Source: Rothia uropygialis | GTDB lineage: Bacteria; Actinomycetota; Actinomycetes; Actinomycetales; Micrococcaceae | Direction of reading: 5' to 3' | NCBI RefSeq assembly: GCF_004137765.1 | Contig: NZ_NOIS01000001.1 | Location: 682,001 to 746,000, forward strand | Length of the DNA stretch: 64,000 bases | Shown: piece by piece, positions 43,264 through 52,526 of the stretch | Position numbering within the stretch: position 1 is the stretch's first letter | How the letters are laid out: each line of letters starts with the position of its first letter | Position numbers and translations under genes: made by a program | Notes under the pieces: generated by a model | What the model saw: only the letters and a program-made list of their open reading frames with translations | Databases searched by the model: none | What the model was told of the DNA's origin: nothing

Positions 43264-44361
43264 TTGAGAACTTCCTCATTCACCATCACCGAGAACCAGT
43301 ATCCGACCTCTTCCGAGCGGCTTGCCGAAATTCTGGCCGCTCCCGGGTTCGGCGAGTTCACGACCGATCACGTCGCCAAGGTCGAGTGGACGGGGGATTA
43401 TTCGACCGGTGGTGAATGGGACCATGCTCGAATTGAGCCCTACGCGCCTCTGAGTCTCGATCCGGCCACGTCGGTTTTCCACTATGGGCAGGAAGTCTTT
43501 GAAGGGTTGAAGGCGTATCGGCATCAAGACGGTTCCGTGTGGCTTTTCCGTCCGGAGGCAAATGCCGAGCGTTTCCGTCGCTCGGCGAAGCGACTCGCGT
43601 TGCCCGAGCTTCCGACCGAGATTTTCATTGACGCGGTTCATGCTCTGGTCGAGAAAGACTCTCGGTGGATTCCTGAGGGGGAAGGCACCTCCCTGTACAT
43701 CCGGCCTTTCATGATTGCGACCGAGAAATTCTTGGGGGTTCGCCCCACTCGTGAGGCTCTGTTCGAGGTCATCGCGTCGCCCGCGGCCAATTATTTCGGC
43801 AGCCCCGAGCCCGTGGACATTTGGTGGTCTCAGAATTATGCCCGCGCGGGCCAGGGCGGCACGGGAGCAGCAAAGTGCGGCGGAAACTACGCGGCGAGTC
43901 TTCTTCCGCAGCTCGAAGGGGAAGCCAAGGGCTGTAAGCAGGTCATGTTCACCGACGAGCATCGAGATCACACGGTTGAGGAACTCGGCGGCATGAATGT
44001 CTTCTTCGTCCTCAAGGATGGGACTCTGGTCACGCCGAAGTTGACCGGCACCATTCTGGAGGGTGTCACGCGCAAGTCGATCGTCGAGCTGGCGCAGGAG
44101 AACGGAATGAAGGTGGTCGAAAAGACGATCACGGTCGACGAGTGGCAGGCGGGGATCGCACAGGACGAAATCACCGAAATCTTTGCTTGTGGCACGGCAG
44201 CGGTCATCGCTCCGATGGGCCGCTTGCTCTACGAAGACGGTGAGATTCCAGCCGCGAGCCAGACGAACGGTGAAGTGACTCAATGGCTGCGCACCCAGCT
44301 GACTGGCATTCAGACCGGACGAGTCGAGGATCGCTTCGGGTGGATGACGCGGGTGATCTGA
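43264..44361 (+). CDS. ilvE: Branched-chain amino acid aminotransferase
   Basis: IlvE performs the last step of Val/Leu/Ile synthesis and the first of their breakdown (fold type IV PLP enzyme). The 365-residue protein has VFHYGQEVFEGLKAYR with LRPEANAERF-like residues, the PLP Lys in KCGGNYAASLLPQ near residue 208, and the C-terminal IFACGTAAVIAPMG phosphate-binding segment. TTG 43264 is preferred, with GGAG 6 nt upstream; a GTG at 43210 is in frame but would add 18 unlikely residues. Confidence 0.94.
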   Translation: MRTSSFTITENQYPTSSERLAEILAAPGFGEFTTDHVAKVEWTGDYSTGGEWDHARIEPYAPLSLDPATSVFHYGQEVFEGLKAYRHQDGSVWLFRPEANAERFRRSAKRLALPELPTEIFIDAVHALVEKDSRWIPEGEGTSLYIRPFMIATEKFLGVRPTREALFEVIASPAANYFGSPEPVDIWWSQNYARAGQGGTGAAKCGGNYAASLLPQLEGEAKGCKQVMFTDEHRDHTVEELGGMNVFFVLKDGTLVTPKLTGTILEGVTRKSIVELAQENGMKVVEKTITVDEWQAGIAQDEITEIFACGTAAVIAPMGRLLYEDGEIPAASQTNGEVTQWLRTQLTGIQTGRVEDRFGWMTRVI

Positions 44362-44459
44362 CCCGACGTTCCGGCACTGGAGTCAGATGCGAGCGGCCGT
44401 CGCAACCAACCGGTGCTTCATGCCGGTGGAGGAGTGGCCACGGTGCGTCGCGTACGCGC

Positions 44460-44465
44460 TAACCT
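44460..44465 (+). promoter_or_regulatory. -10 box for leaderless FAH-family mRNA
   Basis: TAACCT lies 6 nt before ATG 44472. Confidence 0.4.
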
Positions 44466-44471
44466 GGACGT

Positions 44472-45248
44472 ATGCGCATTGCACGATTTACTGCCGAGGA
44501 CCAGCTGTTTTACGGACGCGTCGACGGTGAGGACGGCCAGGAAACCCTGACCGTTCTGGCTGGCGACCCGTTCTACACAGGAATCAACCCGACCGAAAAG
44601 ACGTACCCGATTGCGGACGTTCGTCTGGTCGCACCCATCATTCCCCGCTCCAAAGTCGTCGGTGTTGCCCGAAATTGGAGCGAACATGCAAGTGAACTCG
44701 GCAACCAGGCGCCGACATCGCCGCAGTTCTTTCTGAAGCCGAATACTTCGGTTGTCGGCCCCGGTGATCCCGTGACCCTTCCCGATTTCAGCGAAGAGGT
44801 TTCCTACGAGGCCGAATTGGCCGTAGTGATCGGTCGCATGTGCAAATCGGTCCCGATCGAGCGCGTGCCCGAGGTAGTTTTCGGATACACCTGCGGCAAT
44901 GACCTGACTGCGCGGGATCTCCAGAAGACGGATCTGCAATGGGCAAGAGCGAAAGGTTTCGACGGTTCATGTCCTTTGGGACCGTGGATCGAGACCGAGC
45001 TGGATACCGACGACCTGCCTATCAAGTCGTGGGTGGATGGCGAGCTCAAGCAGGAGGGAACGACGCGGGACATGATCTTCGGCGTGCCCGAACTGGTCTC
45101 CCGCATTTCTGACGCCTTCACTTTGTTGCCGGGGGACGTGATTCTGACAGGGACACCCGCCGGAGTCGGTCTGGTCGAAGACGGACAAGAAGTCGAGATC
45201 GAGGTCGGTGGCATCGGAGCGCTCGTCAACCGGATGCGACGGGCCTAG
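44472..45248 (+). CDS. Fumarylacetoacetate hydrolase family protein
   Basis: The 258-residue protein has the FAH fold: KVVGVARNWSEHASELG near residue 60, the metal ligands in YEAELAVVIG and FGYTCGNDLTARDLQ, FDGSCPLGPWI, and the closing LTGTPAGVGLVEDGQEVEIE. Such enzymes are 2-keto-acid hydrolases, decarboxylases or oxaloacetate decarboxylases; the real substrate is not evident. It sits between ilvE and gltX, an order seen in other Micrococcales. Confidence 0.92.
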   Translation: MRIARFTAEDQLFYGRVDGEDGQETLTVLAGDPFYTGINPTEKTYPIADVRLVAPIIPRSKVVGVARNWSEHASELGNQAPTSPQFFLKPNTSVVGPGDPVTLPDFSEEVSYEAELAVVIGRMCKSVPIERVPEVVFGYTCGNDLTARDLQKTDLQWARAKGFDGSCPLGPWIETELDTDDLPIKSWVDGELKQEGTTRDMIFGVPELVSRISDAFTLLPGDVILTGTPAGVGLVEDGQEVEIEVGGIGALVNRMRRA

Positions 45249-45261
45249 TAAGACGCGAATG

Positions 45262-45279
45262 GCGGGGGAGTTCCCCCGC
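45262..45279 (+). terminator. Palindromic hairpin between the FAH gene and gltX
   Basis: GCGGGGGA and TCCCCCGC flank a 2-nt centre, 13 nt after the FAH stop. Short GC-rich stem, no U-run. Confidence 0.5.
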
Positions 45280-45317
45280 TTACTACAGAAAACGAAAGCG
45301 ATGAGTAGCCAAGCATT

Positions 45318-46841
45318 ATGACAACCGAAGCTATCAAGCCGACCGTGAGCGAAGACCGTCCCGTGCGCGTGCGCTTTTGCCCTTCACCTACTGGCACGCC
45401 CCACGTGGGGATGGTCCGAACGGCGCTCTTCAACTGGGCCCACGCTCGGCACACCGGAGGCAAGCTCGTTTTCCGAATCGAGGATACGGACGCCAAGCGG
45501 GATTCGGAGGAGTCCTTCAACCAAGTGCTCGAATCCCTTCACTGGTTGGGCATTGAGTGGGATGAAGGCGTCGGGGTGGGGGGCCCTCACGAGCCGTACC
45601 GCCAGTCCCAGCGGGGTGAGATCTATCGAGATGTTATCCAGAAGCTGATCGACGGGGGATACCTCTATGAAGATTTCTCGACCCCGCAGGAGGTCGAAGA
45701 GCGGCATCGTGCCAAGGGCGAAGACCCCAAACTCGGCTATGACAACTTCGATCGGAATCTGACGGAAGAGCAGATATCTGCATTCCGAGCCGAGGGACGC
45801 AAGCCGGTGCTCCGGTTGCGGATGCCGGATGAAGACATCACATTCAATGATGTGGTCCGTGGTGAAATCACGTTCAAAGCCGGCTCAGTTCCCGACTACG
45901 TCGTGGTCCGGGCCGACGGAAGCCCGTTGTATACGCTGGTCAACCCTGTCGACGACGCTCTGATGAAAATTACCCACGTGCTGCGAGGCGAAGATCTACT
46001 TTCCTCGACCCCCCGCCAGATTGCGCTGTATCGCGCATTGGTGGGTGTAGGAGTCGCCGAATTCATTCCCGAATTCGGCCATCTTCCCTATGTCATGGGG
46101 CAGGGCAATAAGAAGTTGTCCAAGCGAGACCCGGAATCGAATCTCTTCTTGCTGCGCGACGAAGGATTCATCAAAGAAGGCCTGATCAATTACCTTTCTT
46201 TGTTGGGTTGGTCTCTTTCGGCGGACGAGGATATCTTCACCGTCGACCAGCTGATCGAAAACTTCGACGTTCACGACGTTCTGGCCAATCCGGCTCGGTT
46301 CGACGTCAAAAAGGCGGAAGCGATCAACGGTCAGCACATTCGAATGCTGGAACCCCAGGACTTCGAAAACCGTCTCCTGCCCTACTTGAGAGACGCAGGA
46401 ATCGTGGACGACGCCCTGAGCGAGCGCGAACGGCAGATTCTCCGTGAGGCGGCCCCACTAGTTCAGGAACGTATGCAACTGTTGGGTGAAGCTCCGGGAC
46501 TCCTTGGATTCCTGTTCCGTACTGACGATGAAATCGAGATCGCCGACGACGCGCGCAAGCAGCTCAAGGACTCCGCGCCCGAGGTCTTGGAGGCCGCGCA
46601 CACGGCCCTGACCGACCTCGAGTCGTGGGATGCGGCATCGATCCAGGAAACCCTTCGGACCGCCATCGTCGACGGCTTGGGGATCAAGCCGCGCCTCGCC
46701 TTCGGGCCTGTCCGTATTGCGGTTTCGGGGGCGCGGATCTCCCCGCCACTTTTTGAGTCGCTCGAAATCCTTGGCCGCGAGTCCTCCTTGGCCCGCATTG
46801 AGTCGCTTCGACAGGTCTTAGCGACGGCCTCAGAGGCCTGA
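45318..46841 (+). CDS. gltX: Glutamyl-tRNA synthetase
   Basis: A class I synthetase of 507 residues. The HIGH-equivalent is [20 protein letters not shown] (residues 17-36), and the KMSKS-equivalent is [12 protein letters not shown] near residue 262. [15 protein letters not shown] and [17 protein letters not shown] are typical. The C-terminal helical anticodon domain is intact. A 6-codon frame (45301-45321) ends in the TGA that overlaps its ATG, so initiation could be coupled to upstream translation. It lies just before tRNA-Gln and tRNA-Glu; in bacteria lacking GlnRS, GltX charges both. Confidence 0.96.
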   Translation: MTTEAIKPTVSEDRPVRVRFCPSPTGTPHVGMVRTALFNWAHARHTGGKLVFRIEDTDAKRDSEESFNQVLESLHWLGIEWDEGVGVGGPHEPYRQSQRGEIYRDVIQKLIDGGYLYEDFSTPQEVEERHRAKGEDPKLGYDNFDRNLTEEQISAFRAEGRKPVLRLRMPDEDITFNDVVRGEITFKAGSVPDYVVVRADGSPLYTLVNPVDDALMKITHVLRGEDLLSSTPRQIALYRALVGVGVAEFIPEFGHLPYVMGQGNKKLSKRDPESNLFLLRDEGFIKEGLINYLSLLGWSLSADEDIFTVDQLIENFDVHDVLANPARFDVKKAEAINGQHIRMLEPQDFENRLLPYLRDAGIVDDALSERERQILREAAPLVQERMQLLGEAPGLLGFLFRTDDEIEIADDARKQLKDSAPEVLEAAHTALTDLESWDAASIQETLRTAIVDGLGIKPRLAFGPVRIAVSGARISPPLFESLEILGRESSLARIESLRQVLATASEA

Positions 46842-46858
46842 GCCCTACAACGCCTCCG

Positions 46859-46893
46859 ACGCAGGCTCCTGCCACCTCGGCAGAAGCCTGCGT
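46859..46893 (+). terminator. Hairpin terminator of gltX
   Basis: ACGCAGGCT (46859-46867) and CTGCC (46869-46873) pair with GGCAG (46879-46883) and AGCCTGCGT (46885-46893); one C-A mismatch. It starts 18 nt after the stop codon. Confidence 0.7.
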
Positions 46894-46992
46894 GGGGGCC
46901 GGAGAGGGAAAGGGGCCTTAGAGCCCTGACAGGGCTTCTTCCAGGGTCTGGTCTCTGGTGCGGTAGGGTGGCGGAGACCACGCCACTTCAGG

Positions 46993-47021
46993 TTGCATGG
47001 GGCAGGGTGGGGCTGTAGAGT
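46993..47021 (+). promoter_or_regulatory. Promoter of tRNA-Gln
   Basis: TTGCAT (46993-46998) and TAGAGT (47016-47021) with a 17-bp spacer. The stretch 46842-46992 upstream holds only the gltX terminator. Confidence 0.7.
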
Positions 47022-47071
47022 ATTTATTCGTTGCGGAGATGCGGCTGGAGGGTCAAAACTTCACGACATAG

Positions 47072-47143
47072 TGGGATATGGTGTAATTGGCAACACAGCG
47101 GTTTCTGGTACCGTCGTTCTAGGTTCGAGTCCTGGTATCCCAG
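47072..47143 (+). tRNA. tRNA-Gln (anticodon CUG)
   Basis: Acceptor TGGGATA/TATCCCA, anticodon stem GCGGT/ACCGT with loop TTCTGGT (anticodon CTG), T-arm CTAGGTTCGAGTCCTGG. CCA is not encoded. Confidence 0.95.
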
Positions 47144-47194
47144 CGAATGTACCTTTGGGATTTATTCCAAGTGGTGCAATTCACAAATCTCGAT

Positions 47195-47223
47195 TTGGAA
47201 CTATGCGCAGTTATGTGTAAACT
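47195..47223 (+). promoter_or_regulatory. Promoter of tRNA-Glu
   Basis: TTGGAA (47195-47200) and TAAACT (47218-47223) with a 17-bp spacer, 47 nt before the tRNA. Confidence 0.6.
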
Positions 47224-47270
47224 AAATCGAGTCGTCATTGCGGGGAAGTAATTCTCTGCAAAAGACATTT

Positions 47271-47343
47271 GGCCCCATCGTATAGCGGCCTAGTACTCCG
47301 CCCTCTCACGGCGGCAACACCGGTTCGAATCCGGTTGGGGTCA
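47271..47343 (+). tRNA. tRNA-Glu (anticodon CUC)
   Basis: Acceptor GGCCCCA/TGGGGTC, anticodon stem CCGCC/GGCGG with loop CTCTCAC (anticodon CTC), T-arm CCGGTTCGAATCCGG. CCA is not encoded. Confidence 0.95.
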
Positions 47344-47351
47344 CAGGCTAC

Positions 47352-47383
47352 AAAAAGTCCGGCATTTCGGTGCCGGACTTTTT
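47352..47383. terminator. Rho-independent terminator of tRNA-Glu
   Basis: A perfect 13-bp stem with AAAAA at its foot and TTTTT after it (47352-47364 with 47371-47383), loop TTTCGG. Works in both directions. Confidence 0.9.
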
Positions 47384-47990
47384 GCTTTTAATGCCCCAAT
47401 CCCAATGGCGCCCGCTGACAAGGACACGTCAGGGGCATTCCTTTCAGGTACCAAAAAATGTGGCCGTGGCGTGACCTCGGTGTGTAAGCTGCCTGAGGCG
47501 GTACGGGATATGTCTGGATGACACCGTGGAGACTCGAATGCGCGAATGGTTCGGTCCAGGTCTCCGCGCATTATCGGGCCGCACCCCTCATAGGGCGTGG
47601 AGACCGGATTGGGCATCATCCAGGAGGAGCCTCTGCGGAGCTTGAAAATCAAATGGCGAGACAACCTAAGGGGCTCGTTGCGCGTGTCGATGTCACGGTC
47701 TGGGCGTTTGCCCTCCAGAAGTGCTCAGACCATGTGATTCACATGGATCTCACCCAGCGGCTCTCCCGGCGCGGTGGCAAGAAATTTGCAATTCCTCAAC
47801 CAAGACCACCGCCCGGGCGCCATAGGATGCGAGTGAGTTCTGGAGGGCTTGGGGTCAATGAACAGTTGTCAGGAGTGCTGCAGCCCCCGCGCCGTGACTA
47901 TGGGCAGGCATGCAGGGGCTTACGCCGGGGCCCGGAAGGCCCTGAACGAGCTTCCTGGGCTCTCCCGTGAAGGTACGGCGTTTCAATGCC
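47384..47990. other. Gene-free stretch with no recognisable coding content
   Basis: About 600 nt lie between the tRNA-Glu terminator and the end of the IclR-type gene. A 150-codon plus-strand frame at 47518-47970 and a 107-codon minus-strand frame exist, but both have erratic composition and match no family I know. Minus-strand frames read as broken pieces, which would fit a decayed gene. I see no insertion-sequence ends or attachment-site repeat of the tRNA 3' end. Confidence 0.5.
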
Positions 47991-48815
47991 TCACTGAGGT
48001 GCGCGCAAGGCTTCCGTGAGTTGACGTGCCGCCTGGCTGACGACGTCGGCGTGCAAACGGCCCGGCTGGCGGGTCAACCGCTCGATGGGTCCGGATATTG
48101 AGACGGCAGCGATAACTTTCCCAGAGGGATTGCGCACCGGTGCCGAAACCGAGGCGATGCCCCGTTCCCGTTCACCAACCGATTGCGCCCAGCCCCGGCG
48201 GCGGACCGCTGACAACACGGTGGCCGAGAAGCGAGCCTGGCGTAACCCTTCAAGAAGGCGATTGTGATCCTCCCAGGCGATGAGCACCTGTGCGGCAGAT
48301 CCCGCCTTCATGGACAGCTGCGTGCCCACCGGAATGGTGTCCCTCAAGCCGATCGGGCGCTCGGCGGAAGCGACACAGATACGCCACTCGCCCTGCCGTC
48401 GATAGACCTGCGCTGACTCTCCGGTGAGGTTGCGCAACTGGTTGAGCACGGGGCCGGCCGCGGCAATCAAGCGATCTTCGCCCGCGGCCGAAGCAAGCTC
48501 ACCGAGCCTCGGCCCCAGGACGAATCGGCCTTGGACATCGCGGGCCACCAGGCGGTGATGGGCCAGGGCGACGGCCAAGCGATGGGCGGTGGGGCGCGCG
48601 AGTCCGGTAGCCTCCACGAGCTGGGAGAGACTTGCCGGACCCGCTTCCAGGCAATCCAGAATGTGGGTGGCCTTGTCCAGAACGCCTACGCCGCTGGGGT
48701 GAACCCTGACCGACATGGGATTGGCCGTACCCATGCCGCCGAGGATTCCATCTGTATCTCTTGCGGCCGGGCTTGTGGTCGGTGTTGGATCAGGGGTTTC
48801 GCTCATACCCACCAT
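47991..48815 (-). CDS. IclR-family regulator of leucine biosynthesis (LtbR/NdgR)
   Basis: A winged-helix regulator, 274 residues from the first ATG. After a 40-residue polar leader the LtbR/NdgR pattern begins: SGVGVLDKATHILDCLEAGP, HTH ATGLARPTAHRLAVALAHH, RFVLGPRLGELASAAGEDRL, and the effector-domain segments GESAQVYRRQGEWRICVASA and RRRGWAQSVGERERGIASVS. Divergent placement from leuCD is diagnostic. In Corynebacterium and Streptomyces this protein represses or activates leuCD and other amino acid genes. Later starts at 48806 or 48716 are possible; the polar leader is not in most relatives. Confidence 0.92.
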   Translation of the reverse strand: MVGMSETPDPTPTTSPAARDTDGILGGMGTANPMSVRVHPSGVGVLDKATHILDCLEAGPASLSQLVEATGLARPTAHRLAVALAHHRLVARDVQGRFVLGPRLGELASAAGEDRLIAAAGPVLNQLRNLTGESAQVYRRQGEWRICVASAERPIGLRDTIPVGTQLSMKAGSAAQVLIAWEDHNRLLEGLRQARFSATVLSAVRRRGWAQSVGERERGIASVSAPVRNPSGKVIAAVSISGPIERLTRQPGRLHADVVSQAARQLTEALRAPQ

Positions 48816-48916
48816 GGTGGAGTCTCAAATGCTGGAATGCAAGTCCACGTTGTGGAAGCCCCGGCGAATCCTCGGCACAATGAATTCCGCAAACACACAG
48901 GACTTCGGAGGACACC
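48816..48916. promoter_or_regulatory. Divergent LtbR-type/leuC control region
   Basis: The 101-nt gap must hold both promoters and the operator. Candidate operator half-sites are in AGTCTCAAATGCTGGAATGC (about 48820-48840) and CCACGTTGTGG (about 48852). GGAGG 5 nt before ATG 48917 is the leuC ribosome-binding site. The operator assignment is inferred only from position. Confidence 0.35.
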
Positions 48917-50344
48917 ATGGCGGATTCACCGGATCGCCCAATGACCTTGGCCGAAAAGGTCTGGGCAGACCATCGAGTCGTATCGGGGCAAGACGGCAAG
49001 CCCGATCTCATTTACATCGATCTTCACCTTGTGCACGAGGTGACCTCGCCCCAAGCCTTTGAAGGACTGCGTCTTGCCGGGCGGAAACTGCGGCGACCCG
49101 ACCTCACGATCGCCACGGAAGACCACAACACTCCTACGGAAGATATTTTCTCCAGGATCGCGGATCAGACGTCGCGTCAGCAGATCGAAACCTTGCGCGC
49201 CAACGCCGAAGAATTCGGCGTGCGCATTCACTCCCTCGGTGACGCGGAACAGGGGATCGTGCACGTCGTCGGACCGCAGCTCGGTCTCACCCAGCCTGGG
49301 ATGACCGTGGTCTGCGGCGACTCTCATACCTCGACCCACGGCGCATTCGGGGCGTTGGCCCTGGGCATCGGAACCAGCGAGGTCGAACACGTCATGGCGA
49401 CGCAGACCGTGTCGTTGGCACCCTTCAAGACGATGGCGATCACCGTCAACGGTCACCTGAAACCGGGCGTGACGGCAAAGGACATCATTCTTGCCGTGAT
49501 CGCGAAGATAGGCACGGGCGGGGGCCAGGGATACGTCCTGGAGTACCGGGGAAGCGCCATCGAGGAGCTGTCGATGGAAGGCCGCATGACCATCTGCAAT
49601 ATGTCCATCGAAGCCGGGGCGCGTGCAGGCATGGTCGCTCCCGACCAGACGACCTTCGACTACGTTCAGGGCCGACCCCATGCGCCCCAAGGCGAGGAAT
49701 GGGACCAGGCGGTCGAGTACTGGAAATCTTTGCGAACTGACGAAGATGCGAAATTCGACCGCGAAGTCGTCATCGACGGCGATGAGCTCGAGCCATTCGT
49801 CACCTGGGGAACCAATCCAGGCCAAGGCGTCCCGCTGTCCGAGTGCGTTCCCGATCCTGAGGACGCACCGGACGAGGGGTCCAAGGCCTCGGCGGCCAAG
49901 GCGCTGCAATACATGGATCTGAAAGCCGGAACCCCGATGAAAGCCATTCCGGTCGACACCGTGTTCCTGGGCTCCTGCACCAATTCGCGTATCGAAGACC
50001 TTCGGGCCGCTGCGGCCATCATCGAAGGTCGCAGCAAAGCTGAAAACGTGCGGATGATGGTGGTTCCAGGCTCGGCTCGGGTGAGGTTGCAGGCCGAAGA
50101 AGAGGGACTGGACCAGATATTCAAGGAATTCGGAGCCGAGTGGCGTTTTGCCGGTTGTTCGATGTGCCTAGGCATGAACCCGGACCAGTTGAAGCCCGGA
50201 GAGCGGTGCGCTTCGACGTCGAACCGGAATTTCGAAGGCCGTCAAGGCAAGGGCGGACGTACCCACTTGGTATCGCCATTGGTCGCTGCGGCGACCGCGG
50301 TCAAAGGAACCCTGAGCTCACCCTCCGATCTGCTGGACATTTAG
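48917..50344 (+). CDS. leuC: 3-isopropylmalate dehydratase, large subunit
   Basis: LeuC with LeuD isomerises 2-isopropylmalate to 3-isopropylmalate. The 475-residue aconitase-fold protein has [47 protein letters not shown], and the three Fe-S cysteines in [15 protein letters not shown] and [12 protein letters not shown]. The catalytic substrate-binding Arg region [17 protein letters not shown] is complete. leuD begins 6 nt downstream. Confidence 0.97.
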   Translation: MADSPDRPMTLAEKVWADHRVVSGQDGKPDLIYIDLHLVHEVTSPQAFEGLRLAGRKLRRPDLTIATEDHNTPTEDIFSRIADQTSRQQIETLRANAEEFGVRIHSLGDAEQGIVHVVGPQLGLTQPGMTVVCGDSHTSTHGAFGALALGIGTSEVEHVMATQTVSLAPFKTMAITVNGHLKPGVTAKDIILAVIAKIGTGGGQGYVLEYRGSAIEELSMEGRMTICNMSIEAGARAGMVAPDQTTFDYVQGRPHAPQGEEWDQAVEYWKSLRTDEDAKFDREVVIDGDELEPFVTWGTNPGQGVPLSECVPDPEDAPDEGSKASAAKALQYMDLKAGTPMKAIPVDTVFLGSCTNSRIEDLRAAAAIIEGRSKAENVRMMVVPGSARVRLQAEEEGLDQIFKEFGAEWRFAGCSMCLGMNPDQLKPGERCASTSNRNFEGRQGKGGRTHLVSPLVAAATAVKGTLSSPSDLLDI

Positions 50345-50350
50345 GAGAAG

Positions 50351-50953
50351 ATGATGGAACCAATTACGACTCATACCGGAGTCGCGGCGCCGTTACGCGC
50401 CTCGAACGTAGACACTGATCAGATCATTCCCGCGGTATATCTGAAACGCATTACCAAAACCGGTTTCGATGACGCCTTGTTCGCGGCATGGCGCAAGGAT
50501 CCCGAGTTCGTCCTCAACCAGGAGCCCTTTCGGAATGCGTCCGTCCTGGTAGCCGGGCCGGACTTCGGTACAGGCTCGTCACGCGAACACGCCGTATGGG
50601 CACTGAAGGATTACGGGTTCCGGGTCGTCCTGTCGGCCCGCTTCGCTGATATCTTCCGTGGCAATTCGGGTAAGCAAGGCCTTGTCGCAGCCCAGTTGGA
50701 CCAGCAGGACATCGAGTTGATCTGGAAGTCCATCGAGGAAAATCCGGGGATCGAAGTGACCGTGGACCTGGAGAGCAAGAACGTGACGTGCGGTTCGCTG
50801 ACAGTACCGTTCCAGATCGACGAGTACACCCGCTGGCGCCTCATGAACGGACTCGACGATATTTCCTTGACCCTGCAGCAAGAGGACCAGATCACTCGTT
50901 TCGAAGAAACGAGGCCTGCGTTTAAACCACGTACGCTACCGGCGAAGTCCTGA
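50351..50953 (+). CDS. leuD: 3-isopropylmalate dehydratase, small subunit
   Basis: The swivelling-domain subunit, 200 residues, with [40 protein letters not shown] and [17 protein letters not shown]. Two ATGs open the frame (50351 and 50354); AGGAG upstream is better spaced for the second. Together with leuC it forms a two-gene operon under the LtbR-type regulator. Confidence 0.97.
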   Translation: MMEPITTHTGVAAPLRASNVDTDQIIPAVYLKRITKTGFDDALFAAWRKDPEFVLNQEPFRNASVLVAGPDFGTGSSREHAVWALKDYGFRVVLSARFADIFRGNSGKQGLVAAQLDQQDIELIWKSIEENPGIEVTVDLESKNVTCGSLTVPFQIDEYTRWRLMNGLDDISLTLQQEDQITRFEETRPAFKPRTLPAKS

Positions 50954-50976
50954 CCTCGACGAGGCATCCACTGAGA

Positions 50977-51017
50977 GGCCGCGCCCATGACACACCTACG
51001 GTGCATGGGGCGCGGCC
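50977..51017 (+). terminator. Hairpin terminator of leuCD
   Basis: GGCCGCGCCCATG (50977-50989) pairs with CATGGGGCGCGGCC (51004-51017), one bulged G, and an inner CACC/GGTG pair tightens the loop. It is 24 nt after leuD. Confidence 0.65.
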
Positions 51018-51192
51018 CGTCGACGTTAAGCAGGAACAAGTCGGTCCGGTATTGTGTTCGCTGCAGTCCGGCGGAAGGCCGGAATCTGTCCCGGGGTTGG
51101 TACCGTAAAATAGCTCAAGAATGCGTGTCACCTGCGGACACGCCGGAATCACTGGGGCCCACCGGGCCTGAACACACGAGGATTGGAACTTT

Positions 51193-52524
51193 ATGATCGG
51201 CGCATTGCACATTGAGGGCGGCGAGCCGCTTCGCGGAGAAGTATCGGTCCGTGGAGCGAAGAACCTTGTCCCCAAGGCCATGGTCGCGGCCCTGCTCGGT
51301 GCAACTCCGTCGGTATTGCGCAGCGTTCCCGAGATCAAGGACGTCAACGTTGTCACGGACCTGTTGTCCTTGCACGGCGTCACGGTGACCAAGGACCCGA
51401 AAAACGGCGACTTGAGCCTCGACCCGACCAACGTGTCCGTCGCACGACACGCGGACATCGATGCCCACGCCGGCGATTCCCGCATTCCGATTCTCCTGTG
51501 CGGCCCCTTGTTGCACGCGATCGGCGAAGCCTTCATCCCCGATCTGGGCGGCTGCAAAATCGGTGACCGTCCCATCGATTACCACCTCGAAGTGCTTCGG
51601 AACTTCGGCGCCGAGGTCAACAAGTTGCCCTCCGGTATCCGGATGACTGCACCCAAGGGGCTCAAGGGCGCCAAAATCGACCTGCCGTACCCGTCCGTCG
51701 GGGCGACCGAGCAGGTCCTGCTGACAGCAACGCGCGCCGAAGGCAACACTGAGCTGCGTGGAGCGGCCACCGAACCCGAGATCATGGACCTCATTGCGAT
51801 CCTCCAGAAGATGGGTGCGATCATCACGGTCCAGACCGACCGGGTGATCCACATCGAAGGAGTGCCCAACCTCAGCGGATACAACCATCGTGCTCTGCCG
51901 GACCGGATCGAAGCAGCCTCGTGGGGTTCGGCGGCGCTGGCTACTGGCGGAGACATCTTCGTCCGTGGAGCCCAGCAAGCAGACATGATGGCTTACCTCA
52001 ATACCTTCCGGAAAATCGGCGGCGGCCTCGACATCACGGATGAGGGCATCCGTTTTTACCATCCCGGCGGAAAGCTCAACTCGCTCATTGTCGAGACCAA
52101 CGTTCACCCGGGTTTCATGACCGACTGGCAGCAACCGCTCGTGGTCGCCTTGACGCAGGCGGATGGTGTATCGATCGTCCACGAAACCGTGTACGAGAAC
52201 CGATTCGGATTCACCGGTGCGCTGAATCGAATGGGCGCCTCGATCCAGCTGCACCGGGAGTGCCTGGGGTCGGTGCCTTGCCGCTTCGGTCAGCGTAACT
52301 TCCTTCACTCAGCGGTCATCTCCGGACCGACTCCGTTGCACGGCGCAGACATCAACATCCCCGACCTCCGAGGAGGCTTCAGCCACCTCATCGCGGCGCT
52401 TGCCGGTGAGGGGGAATCGCACGTTACAGGAGTCGAGCTCATCAACCGTGGCTACGAGCGGTTCGTCGACAAGCTCGAGGGCCTGGGAGCTAAATTCGAC
52501 CTCGAAAACATGGCGGCCAAGTAG
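51193..52524 (+). CDS. murA: UDP-N-acetylglucosamine 1-carboxyvinyltransferase
   Basis: MurA transfers enolpyruvate to UDP-GlcNAc, the first committed step of peptidoglycan synthesis. The 443-residue protein has VSVRGAKNLVPKAMVAALLG at the N-terminus and the active-site loop DLGGCKIGDRPIDYHLEVL with the catalytic Cys (the fosfomycin-sensitive Cys form). The later part has GYNHRALPDRIEAASW and DLRGGFSHLIAALAGEG. A GAGGA site lies 10 nt upstream. It is followed directly by plsC and then gpsA. Confidence 0.96.
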   Translation: MIGALHIEGGEPLRGEVSVRGAKNLVPKAMVAALLGATPSVLRSVPEIKDVNVVTDLLSLHGVTVTKDPKNGDLSLDPTNVSVARHADIDAHAGDSRIPILLCGPLLHAIGEAFIPDLGGCKIGDRPIDYHLEVLRNFGAEVNKLPSGIRMTAPKGLKGAKIDLPYPSVGATEQVLLTATRAEGNTELRGAATEPEIMDLIAILQKMGAIITVQTDRVIHIEGVPNLSGYNHRALPDRIEAASWGSAALATGGDIFVRGAQQADMMAYLNTFRKIGGGLDITDEGIRFYHPGGKLNSLIVETNVHPGFMTDWQQPLVVALTQADGVSIVHETVYENRFGFTGALNRMGASIQLHRECLGSVPCRFGQRNFLHSAVISGPTPLHGADINIPDLRGGFSHLIAALAGEGESHVTGVELINRGYERFVDKLEGLGAKFDLENMAAK

Positions 52525-52526
52525 CA

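Noticed and set aside
47072-47383. Integration site of a mobile element at tRNA-Gln or tRNA-Glu
   Set aside because: I found no integrase gene and no repeated tRNA 3' end downstream.
47518-47970. 150-codon plus-strand frame in the gap before the LtbR-type gene
   Set aside because: No ribosome-binding site or -10 box, atypical residue composition and no recognisable family. Kept as a gene-free stretch.
51115-52308. 397-codon minus-strand frame
   Set aside because: It is antisense to murA; high GC leaves long open shadow frames on the opposite strand.
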